A stretch of DNA of 6,070 bases, taken from positions 1 through 6,070 of the forward strand of contig CANMFV010000067.1 in the NCBI GenBank assembly GCA_947496835.1, given 5' to 3'. This DNA is from Flavobacteriales bacterium (GTDB lineage Bacteria; Bacteroidota; Bacteroidia; Flavobacteriales_D; Crocinitomicaceae). Position 1 is the first letter of the stretch, and the number at the start of each line of letters is the position of its first letter. Made by a program: the position numbers and the translations under genes. Shown here one piece after another: positions 1 through 5,406 of this stretch. A model generated the notes under the pieces. The model did not search any database. It worked only from the letters and a program-made list of their open reading frames with translations, and was not told the DNA's origin.

Positions 1-191
1 AATTGGCAACATCTATTCAAAAGCATCTACCTGAATTCACAATCTCCTATGAACCTGATTTTCGTCAAGCAATTGCCGACAGTTGGCCAAATAGCATTAA
101 TGATTCATATGCTCAAAAAGAATGGGGATGGAAAGCAAAGTTTGATACCGATACTATGGTGAAAGAGATGTTGGACAACGTTGGTGTCTAA
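1..191 (+). CDS. tdh: L-threonine 3-dehydrogenase (SDR/epimerase type), C-terminal fragment
   Basis: The gene enters from the left edge, so only its last 62 codons and the TAA stop are present. The first in-frame codon is TTG at 3-5, and I see no reason to call it a start. The peptide contains the stretch RQAIADSWP followed by a DDS-like NDSYA and KEWGWKAKFD. This pattern is known from the C-terminus of short-chain-dehydrogenase-type L-threonine dehydrogenases, which oxidise L-threonine to 2-amino-3-ketobutyrate with NAD+. The catalytic YxxxK and Rossmann motifs would lie upstream and cannot be checked. Another NAD-dependent epimerase/dehydratase of the same superfamily is the main alternative. 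It is on the same strand as the downstream operon but is separated from it by 150 bases with a terminator-like hairpin and operator repeats, so it is probably a separate transcription unit. Confidence 0.8.
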   Translation, partial: LATSIQKHLPEFTISYEPDFRQAIADSWPNSINDSYAQKEWGWKAKFDTDTMVKEMLDNVGV

Positions 192-208
192 TTTTTTAGA
201 TTTTTTTT
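187..208 (+). terminator. weak intrinsic terminator-like hairpin after the upstream gene
   Basis: The stop codon region contains TCTAA (187-191), a TTTT loop and TTAGA (196-200), which pair as a perfect 5-bp stem. Eight T residues follow directly (201-208). The order stem then T-run fits an intrinsic terminator, and the position right at the end of the preceding gene is right. The stem is short and has only one G-C pair, so it may be inefficient or fortuitous. Confidence 0.4.
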
Positions 209-270
209 GATTTCATAAATCCCTTTATTGACAAACGTTTCAGATGGAATGTTAGTTATTTTTATTATTT

Positions 271-300
271 TGTTTAACCTTTTTTGATTTTCGTTAAACA
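271..300. promoter_or_regulatory. operator-like dyad, copy 1: TGTTTAAC-N14-GTTAAACA
   Basis: TGTTTAAC at 271-278 and its exact reverse complement GTTAAACA at 293-300 are separated by 14 bases. The same 8-14-8 architecture recurs 34 bases downstream with an unrelated spacer. This is the pattern expected of a dimeric DNA-binding protein whose half-sites are conserved while the spacer is free. It lies in the only real intergenic control region before the seven-gene operon. The identity of the regulator is not visible here. A MerR/LitR/CarH-type regulator is a reasonable guess because such proteins control carotenoid and photolyase genes in other bacteria. Confidence 0.7.
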
Positions 301-316
301 TTTTTGTTTAACTTTA
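283..316 (+). promoter_or_regulatory. candidate Bacteroidota-type promoter of the sigma/crt/phr operon
   Basis: Bacteroidota housekeeping promoters use a -33 TTTG and a -7 TAnnTTTG. TTTG occurs at 283-286 and TAACTTTA at 309-316, which matches the -7 box except for its last base. The gap between them is 22 bases, at the long end. The -7 candidate overlaps the left arm of operator copy 2 and the -33 candidate sits in the spacer of copy 1, so a factor bound at both dyads would interact directly with polymerase. The assignment rests on short AT-rich motifs in an AT-rich region, so it is tentative. Confidence 0.3.
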
Positions 317-336
317 TCACTCAATTGTTAAACAAA
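303..336. promoter_or_regulatory. operator-like dyad, copy 2: TGTTTAAC-N14-GTTAAACA with extended arms
   Basis: This is the second copy of the same dyad. The core half-sites are at 305-312 and 327-334, again 14 bases apart. The arms extend to 10 bp (TTTGTTTAAC at 303-312, GTTAAACAAA at 327-336). The dyad ends only 5-7 bases before the ATG at 342, so bound protein would cover the start of transcription or translation of the sigma factor gene. The inner neighbouring half-sites (293-300 and 305-312) are also mutual inverted repeats around TTTT, so a transcript crossing them could form an 8-bp hairpin. Confidence 0.72.
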
Positions 337-341
337 GTAAT

Positions 342-854
342 ATGTCAACCTTAGAATTTAATGAAGCACTTGTTGGTTTAGAAAATAACCTAACATCCTT
401 TGCTATGAGTTTTACTCGAAATCAAGAGGATGCGAAAGATTTAACGCAGGAAACCATGTTAAAAGCGATTACTTATCGTAATTATTACACACCACAAACT
501 AATTTTAAAGCCTGGGTGTTTACCATTATGCGTAATTTGTTTATCAATCAATACCGACGCAAAGTAAAATCCGGGGCTATTTTTGATCATTCAAAAGAAG
601 CATTTTTAGTGTCAAATACACCAAGTCGCGAAGAATCTGCCATAGAAATCATTTCTGTGAAAGATATTCAAGAAAAAATAGATAATTTAGGGGATGATTA
701 TAAGGAACCCTTCGAAATGCATTTTCAAGGATTCAAATACAAAGAGATTGCGGACAAATTAAATATTCCAATTGGTACAGTGAAAAGTCGTATTTTTATT
801 GCTCGAAAAAAATTAATGGAATGTTTACCAGACTTTGCTTTTTCAGCAAATTAA
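342..854 (+). CDS. ECF-family RNA polymerase sigma factor, probably light/stress-related
   Basis: This 170-residue protein has the two-domain layout of an extracytoplasmic-function sigma factor. Region 2 covers about residues 15-74: DAKDLTQETMLKA (30-42) is the polymerase-binding segment, and FKAWVFTIMRNLFINQYRR (55-73) is the -10 recognition part. A linker follows. Region 4 covers about 105-160 with a helix-turn-helix in YKEIADKLNIPIGTVKSRIF (133-152). No transmembrane segment or extra C-terminal domain is visible. No anti-sigma gene follows; the next gene is crtI, 3 bases after the stop. The ATG at 342 is favoured because residues 1-20 match the usual start of this family and the operator dyad ends just before it. 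As the first gene of a carotenoid/photolyase operon it likely activates that operon or other light-stress genes, much as LitS does in Streptomyces. That role is inference; the sigma family call is firm. Confidence 0.93.
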   Translation: MSTLEFNEALVGLENNLTSFAMSFTRNQEDAKDLTQETMLKAITYRNYYTPQTNFKAWVFTIMRNLFINQYRRKVKSGAIFDHSKEAFLVSNTPSREESAIEIISVKDIQEKIDNLGDDYKEPFEMHFQGFKYKEIADKLNIPIGTVKSRIFIARKKLMECLPDFAFSAN

Positions 855-857
855 TTT

Positions 858-2333
858 ATGAGTAAAAAAGTCACCATTCTTGGAGCTGGAATTTCCAGCT
901 TGTCCACAGCAGCCTTTTTAGGTAAAGCAGGTTACGACGTCACCATTTTAGAAAAGAATAGCCTTATAGGCGGACGCGCACGTCAATTTGAATCTGACGG
1001 ATTCACGTTTGATATGGGTCCAAGTTGGTACTGGATGCCCGATGTTTTTGAACGTTTTTACAATCAATTTGGACACACAGCAAGTGATTTCTACGAACTA
1101 AAACGTTTAGATCCTTCTTATAGAGTATATTGGCCTGATCACAGTTACACCGATGTTCCGGCATCAATGAAGGAATTAGAAGAATGGTTTGAATCAATGG
1201 AACCTGGAAGCACACTTCAACTACGTAAATTCTTAAAAGACGCGGCATACAAATACCAAGTTGGCATGCAAGATTTAGTTTACAAACCAAGTCTGAGCCT
1301 ATTGGAATTCGCTGACAGACGCGTTTTAGGTGGATTATTGAACATGCATTTGCTATCTTCTTTTTCCACATATATTCGAAAGTACTTCAAACACCCGAAG
1401 ATTTTGTCACTTTTGGAGTTTCCAGTACTTTTTTTGGGTGCAATGCCTAATGAAACACCAGCACTCTACTCTTTAATGAATTACGCTGATATGTCTTTGG
1501 GAACCTGGTATCCAATGGGTGGAATGCATAAATTCATTGAAGCGTTTGCCGAAATCGCAAAGAGTCAAGGAGTGAAGATTTTAACAGACCACGAAGTAAC
1601 TGGATTCGAAACTGATCAAAAACTAGCAACAGCGGCACGAACAGAAAAACAATTGTTTGAGTCTGACGTCATTGTTTCAGGTGCAGATTATGAGCACACC
1701 GAAAGTAAATTGCTCAAAGACAAAGCGAATTATTCCGAAAAATACTGGGACAAGCGTACGATGGCTCCATCGTGTTTAATCTTTTACGTCGGTATCAATA
1801 AACGAATAGAGAATGTTCAGCATCACAACTTGTTTTTCGATGAATCTCTTGAAGAACATGGCAAAGAGATTTACAAAAATCCAAGTTGGCCAACTGCTCC
1901 ACTGTTCTATTTAAGTGCACCATCCTTGACTGATCCATCAGTAGCTCCAGAGGGATGTGAAAATTTATTCTTTCTTGTGCCAATAGCGCCAGAGTTAAAA
2001 GATGACGATGAAATACGCAAGAAGTATTTTGAATCCCTCCTAAAAAGATTAAAAGATATTACTGGAAATGATATCAGTCAAAACATCGTTTATAAAAGAA
2101 GTTTTTGCATCAATGATTTCAAAGCAGACTATCATGCTTTCAAAGGAAATGCATATGGACTAGCAAATACTTTGCTTCAAACTGCCATTCTAAAACCAAG
2201 TTTGAAAAATAAAAAATTAAAGAACTTCTATTATACAGGACAATTAACGGTTCCTGGGCCAGGAGTTCCACCTTCCATTATTTCCGGTGAGGTAGTGGCG
2301 AAACAAATCATGAAAGAATTCCCGCTAAACTAA
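858..2333 (+). CDS. crtI: phytoene desaturase (CrtI-type carotenoid desaturase)
   Basis: This 491-residue, FAD-dependent enzyme would introduce the conjugated double bonds into phytoene, giving lycopene or a related desaturated carotene at the membrane surface. The N-terminus is a Rossmann dinucleotide-binding fold: GAGISSL at residues 9-15, with an acidic residue in ILEK at the end of the second strand, then the GGRA segment that contacts FAD. The C-terminus carries the CrtI signature TGQLTVPGPGVPPSIISGE (about 460-478), preceded by GNAYGLANTLLQTA. The length is normal for bacterial CrtI (about 490-500). It lies directly before crtB, the usual pairing. A 3,4-desaturase (CrtD) or other desaturase of the same family is possible from sequence alone, but adjacency to phytoene synthase favours CrtI. 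The start has no Shine-Dalgarno sequence and sits 3 bases after the sigma gene, so the two are probably co-transcribed and perhaps translationally coupled. Confidence 0.95.
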   Translation: MSKKVTILGAGISSLSTAAFLGKAGYDVTILEKNSLIGGRARQFESDGFTFDMGPSWYWMPDVFERFYNQFGHTASDFYELKRLDPSYRVYWPDHSYTDVPASMKELEEWFESMEPGSTLQLRKFLKDAAYKYQVGMQDLVYKPSLSLLEFADRRVLGGLLNMHLLSSFSTYIRKYFKHPKILSLLEFPVLFLGAMPNETPALYSLMNYADMSLGTWYPMGGMHKFIEAFAEIAKSQGVKILTDHEVTGFETDQKLATAARTEKQLFESDVIVSGADYEHTESKLLKDKANYSEKYWDKRTMAPSCLIFYVGINKRIENVQHHNLFFDESLEEHGKEIYKNPSWPTAPLFYLSAPSLTDPSVAPEGCENLFFLVPIAPELKDDDEIRKKYFESLLKRLKDITGNDISQNIVYKRSFCINDFKADYHAFKGNAYGLANTLLQTAILKPSLKNKKLKNFYYTGQLTVPGPGVPPSIISGEVVAKQIMKEFPLN

Positions 2334-2338
2334 CGGCC

Positions 2339-3175
2339 ATGAAACAATTATTCGACGATATCAGTCAAGAGATGAGCCAGCTTACCACTAAAAGGTATAG
2401 CACATCATTCTCATTAGGGATTAGCTTTTTAGATTCTAATTTACACAAACCCATCTACTCGATTTATGGCTTTGTGAGGTTTGCAGATGAAATCGTTGAC
2501 TCTTTTCATGGATTCGATAAAGAAGCTTTATTAGCTGATTTTAAGGTTCAAACTTACAGAGCTATTGCAGAGGGAATTTCATTAAATCCAATTCTAAATA
2601 GTTTCCAATGGGCGGTGAATAAATACTCCATTCCTTTGGAATTGATTGACACTTTTTTAAACTCCATGGAAATGGACTTAAATGAGCAATTCTACAGCAA
2701 AGAGCAATATGAATTGTACATCCTTGGATCAGCAGAAGTGGTTGGACTTATGTGTTTGAAAGTTTTCGTAGATGGAAACGTAGCAGAATATGAGCGACTC
2801 AAACCAAGTGCAATGAAACTTGGGAGTGCCTTTCAAAAAATTAATTTTTTAAGGGATTTAAAAGACGATTTTCAAACGTTAGGTAGAACGTATTTTCCAG
2901 GAATTAATATGGAAGAGTTTAATGCATCGGTGAAAAAAGAAATAGAAGCTGATATAGAAGCTGATTTTAAAGCAGGTTATGAAGGAATTTTACAACTACC
3001 GAAAAATGCACGATTCGGAGTTTATATGGCTTATAAATACTACTTCAAATTATTTAAAAAAATCAAAGTTAAAACTGCTCAAGACATTCTAACTGAGCGA
3101 ATTCGCATTCCAAATTACCGTAAAATGCGGATTCTTCTCACCTCATACGTTCGACACAATTTGAATATGTTGTAG
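2339..3175 (+). CDS. crtB: phytoene synthase (squalene/phytoene synthase family)
   Basis: This 278-residue protein would condense two geranylgeranyl diphosphates to phytoene, the first committed carotenoid step. Both Mg-diphosphate-binding aspartate motifs are visible: DEIVD at residues 50-54, within GFVRFADEIVDSF, and NFLRDLKDDF at 169-178. The substrate-pocket segment YILGSAEVVGLM (127-138) corresponds to the conserved Y-x-x-x-A-x-x-VG region, and RTYFP (183-187) follows as in the family. The length is typical for the compact Bacteroidota CrtB. The gene starts 5 bases after crtI and its stop is 1 base before the idi start. An exact 12-base tandem duplication (2942-2965) encodes IEAD twice at residues 202-209, in a charged stretch between the second aspartate motif and the C-terminal helices. 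It is in frame, so the gene is intact. Squalene-type relatives (HpnC/HpnD) are less likely given the crtI neighbour. Confidence 0.95.
   Translation: MKQLFDDISQEMSQLTTKRYSTSFSLGISFLDSNLHKPIYSIYGFVRFADEIVDSFHGFDKEALLADFKVQTYRAIAEGISLNPILNSFQWAVNKYSIPLELIDTFLNSMEMDLNEQFYSKEQYELYILGSAEVVGLMCLKVFVDGNVAEYERLKPSAMKLGSAFQKINFLRDLKDDFQTLGRTYFPGINMEEFNASVKKEIEADIEADFKAGYEGILQLPKNARFGVYMAYKYYFKLFKKIKVKTAQDILTERIRIPNYRKMRILLTSYVRHNLNML
2942..2965 (+). repeat. 12-bp perfect tandem duplication inside crtB
   Basis: ATAGAAGCTGAT occurs twice head to tail (2942-2953 and 2954-2965). It is in frame and codes for IEAD-IEAD. It looks like a recent slippage duplication, since the copies are identical at the nucleotide level including third positions. 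Confidence 0.85.
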
Positions 3176-3176
3176 T

Positions 3177-3713
3177 ATGCTTGAAGAAGTCATTTTAGTA
3201 GATGCCAATGATATGGCCATTGGAACGATGGAGAAAATCGAAGCACATGAAAAAGGATTGTTGCACCGTGCGTTTTCAATTCTACTCGTAAACGAACGAG
3301 GAGAAATGTTAATCCAACAAAGGGCATTAGAAAAATATCATTCGCCTGGACTTTGGACAAACGCTTGTTGCAGTCACCCACGTCCAGAAGAGTCAACTAT
3401 CAAGGCTGCTAATAGACGCTTAAAAGAAGAATTGGGAATATCCGCAACGTTAACGGAGATTTTTCAATTTACCTACCACGCAGAATTAGAAGATGGATTA
3501 ATTGAACACGAAATTGACCATGTATTTTTGGGAATCACGAATGAGAATCCTATTATCAATTTAACAGAAGTAATGTCCTGTAAATGGATAAACATGACTG
3601 ATTTGAAAATGGATGTAATTGCCCATCCGGAAAAATACACCGCATGGTTTAACTTATTAATGGTTGATTATTTTTCTTCCATTCAAAACAAACTAAAACA
3701 TGAAAGTAAGTAG
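3177..3713 (+). CDS. idi: isopentenyl-diphosphate delta-isomerase, type I
   Basis: This 178-residue Nudix-fold enzyme interconverts isopentenyl and dimethylallyl diphosphate, supplying the right ratio of C5 units for geranylgeranyl diphosphate and hence carotenoids. Active-site features of type I isomerase are all visible. Metal-ligand histidines are at 24 and 30 (AHEKGLLHRAFS). The TNACCSHP segment (61-68) has Cys65 aligning with the catalytic cysteine of the E. coli TNSVCGHP motif, and His67. A Nudix-like helix runs about 71-87 (EESTIKAANRRLKEELG). Glu110 and Glu112 in IEHEIDHVF match the essential acidic pair. The length agrees with the roughly 180-residue bacterial enzymes. The gene begins 1 base after the crtB stop and its last 14 bases overlap the next gene in another frame, so it is clearly an operon member. 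An adjacent Cys64-Cys65 pair is slightly unusual. Confidence 0.95.
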   Translation: MLEEVILVDANDMAIGTMEKIEAHEKGLLHRAFSILLVNERGEMLIQQRALEKYHSPGLWTNACCSHPRPEESTIKAANRRLKEELGISATLTEIFQFTYHAELEDGLIEHEIDHVFLGITNENPIINLTEVMSCKWINMTDLKMDVIAHPEKYTAWFNLLMVDYFSSIQNKLKHESK

Positions 3714-4104
3714 AAGAGCTACATTTAACGCAGCACACAAATTGTTTCGTTCTGACTGGACCGACGAAAAAAATACCGCAATTTTTGGCAAGTGTAGTAA
3801 TCCAAACTTCCATGGACACAATTACGTTATGGAAGTCATTTTAGAAGGAGAAATTGACCCTGAAACAGGTTATGTTATTGATTTAAAAATTGTCAAAGAC
3901 GCCATTAAATCTGAAATTGACGAGCGATTTGACCACCGAAATTTAAATCTTGACTGTCCAGAGTTTAAGGATCTGAATCCAACTGCAGAGAACATTGCTG
4001 TTGTTGCGTGGGGACTACTTAGAAATAAATTGCCCATGCATTTGGCATTGACAATTAAATTATGGGAAACAGAAAATAATTGCGTCGAGTACGCAGGTAA
4101 ATAA
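3700..4104 (+). CDS. 6-pyruvoyl-tetrahydropterin synthase family protein (PTPS; QueD-like superfamily)
   Basis: This 134-residue single-domain protein of the T-fold family acts on 7,8-dihydroneopterin triphosphate. Zinc-binding histidines are at 13 (FNAAH), 38 and 40 (FHGHNY). The catalytic cysteine is Cys32, in a C-x5-HGH arrangement. Asp78-His79 (RFDHRNL) completes the catalytic triad. PTAEN (94-98) and Glu123 in LWETENN form the pterin-anchoring part. The residues sit at a constant offset of 10 from those recalled for rat PTPS (C42, D88, H89, E133). QueD enzymes, which make 6-carboxytetrahydropterin for queuosine, normally have C-x3-HGH, so automated annotation as QueD could be misleading. 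The product may instead be 6-pyruvoyl-tetrahydropterin, a precursor of tetrahydrobiopterin-type cofactors. No GTP cyclohydrolase or sepiapterin reductase gene is in the window. The start overlaps idi by 14 bases, and the ATG is supported by the KVSRRATFNAAH beginning typical of the family. Confidence 0.9.
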   Translation: MKVSRRATFNAAHKLFRSDWTDEKNTAIFGKCSNPNFHGHNYVMEVILEGEIDPETGYVIDLKIVKDAIKSEIDERFDHRNLNLDCPEFKDLNPTAENIAVVAWGLLRNKLPMHLALTIKLWETENNCVEYAGK

Positions 4105-4110
4105 ACGATC

Positions 4111-5406
4111 ATGGTTCTTTTTTGGCATCGCAGAGATTTGCGAATTGAGGATAATGCAGGTTTATTCAAGGCGCTTAAAGAACATGACCAAGTTCAACCC
4201 ATATTTATTTTTGATTCACTCATTCTTGGTGAATTACCTATAAACGATCAGCGCGTACGTTTCATCCATCAGGAAATTCAACGGTTAAAAAAGGAATACC
4301 AAGAAATGGGTTCCGACCTAAAGGTTTACTTCGGCAAACCTCTTGCATTAATTCCTGTCATTGCAAAGGAACTTTCTTGTTCGGCAGTGTATACCAATCG
4401 AGATTACGAACCATATGCATTGGAACGAGATAAGCAGATTTTTCATTCCTTGGATGCTTTATCTATTTCATTCATCGGAACAAAGGACCATGTAATTTTT
4501 GAGAAAAACGAAGTCACTAAAGACGATGGACTTCCCTACACAATTTTCACTCCGTATGCGCGAAAGTGGAAAGCCACTTTGAATGATTCGTCTTTATCCT
4601 CTTATTCGATAGATCTTTACCGATCACACTTCGTGCAAAACAACCAAGTTGAGGAGTTAATTTCGATCAAAGAACTTGGGTTCGAAGATGTCGAGTTATT
4701 CCCTTTTCCAACAAGATCCTTTCCGGAATCTATTGTTAATGATTATGACGAAAACCGTAATTTTCCGATGGTCAACGGCACTAGTAGACTAAGCCTACAT
4801 TTGCGGTTTGGAACAATCAGCATTCGAAAATTGGCGCGTTTTGCCAAGGAGCGAAATGAGACATACTTGAATGAATTGATTTGGCGGGACTTTTATCAAA
4901 TGATCATTTATCACTTTCCACATTCAGTAAAAAATGCCTTTAAAAAGCAATACGACAAAATTGAATGGGAACAAAACGAGACACATTACAAAGCATGGTG
5001 TGAAGGAAAAACAGGTTATCCACTTGTTGATGCAGGAATGCGTGAGTTAAATGAAACTGGATTCATGCATAATCGGGTTCGAATGGTTGTAGCTAGTTTT
5101 TTAACCAAACACCTGTTGATTGATTGGCGACGCGGAGAATCTTATTTTGCCGAAAAACTAATGGACTTCGAATTAGCGAGCAACATTGGTGGTTGGCAAT
5201 GGGCAGCAGGATGTGGTTGCGACGCCGCTCCATACTTTCGTGTGTTCAATCCAACAGCACAACAAGAAAAATTTGACAAGCAAAAAAAATACATACAGAA
5301 ATGGGTGCCAGAATATGGAACTCCTGCATACCCGAGTCCAATAATTGATCATGTCTTTGCAAGAGAGCGCGTACTCAGTAGATTTAAAAAAGCACTTAAT
5401 GAATAA
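4111..5406 (+). CDS. phrB: deoxyribodipyrimidine photolyase / cryptochrome-family flavoprotein, class I
   Basis: This 431-residue protein would repair cyclobutane pyrimidine dimers with blue/near-UV light using FAD. The N-terminal antenna-binding alpha/beta domain (about 1-130) begins with LFWHRRDLRIEDN. The C-terminal FAD domain (about 200-425) carries TSRLSLHLRFG, ELIWRDFY, TGYPLVDAGMREL, MHNRVRMVVASFL, and ASNIGGWQWAAGCGCDAAPYFR. Compared with E. coli PhrB as I recall it, the electron-transfer tryptophans are present as W286, W339 and W362. The flavin-facing asparagine (N358), the lesion-contacting W258, M325 and W364 are also kept, favouring a working DNA repair enzyme rather than a pure cryptochrome. 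The N-E pair that binds methenyltetrahydrofolate in E. coli is replaced (YEPYALERD), so the antenna pigment is uncertain. The gene starts 6 bases after the PTPS gene and overlaps the next gene by 8 bases. Light-linked co-expression with carotenoid genes is expected. Confidence 0.93.
   Translation: MVLFWHRRDLRIEDNAGLFKALKEHDQVQPIFIFDSLILGELPINDQRVRFIHQEIQRLKKEYQEMGSDLKVYFGKPLALIPVIAKELSCSAVYTNRDYEPYALERDKQIFHSLDALSISFIGTKDHVIFEKNEVTKDDGLPYTIFTPYARKWKATLNDSSLSSYSIDLYRSHFVQNNQVEELISIKELGFEDVELFPFPTRSFPESIVNDYDENRNFPMVNGTSRLSLHLRFGTISIRKLARFAKERNETYLNELIWRDFYQMIIYHFPHSVKNAFKKQYDKIEWEQNETHYKAWCEGKTGYPLVDAGMRELNETGFMHNRVRMVVASFLTKHLLIDWRRGESYFAEKLMDFELASNIGGWQWAAGCGCDAAPYFRVFNPTAQQEKFDKQKKYIQKWVPEYGTPAYPSPIIDHVFARERVLSRFKKALNE

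Noticed and set aside
228..233. TTGACA, a perfect E. coli-type -35 hexamer
   Set aside because: No fitting -10 box lies 16-18 bases downstream, and Bacteroidota do not normally use this hexamer.
1003..1371. 122-codon open frame on the minus strand inside crtI
   Set aside because: It lies wholly within a well-supported gene, shows no recognisable domain, and is low-complexity in the way antisense shadows are.
3647..3653. GTTTAAC inside idi, resembling an operator half-site
   Set aside because: It has only 7 of 8 bases, no partner half-site at the 14-base spacing, and is coding sequence.
3870..4169. 99-codon minus-strand frame across the PTPS/photolyase junction
   Set aside because: It is covered on the plus strand by two genes with intact catalytic motifs, and its translation has no family features.
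5345..5398. Upstream in-frame starts for the peroxiredoxin (TTG 5345, ATG 5351)
   Set aside because: The extra residues match no Bcp N-terminus and overlap the photolyase C-terminus in another frame; ATG 5399 gives normal family length.
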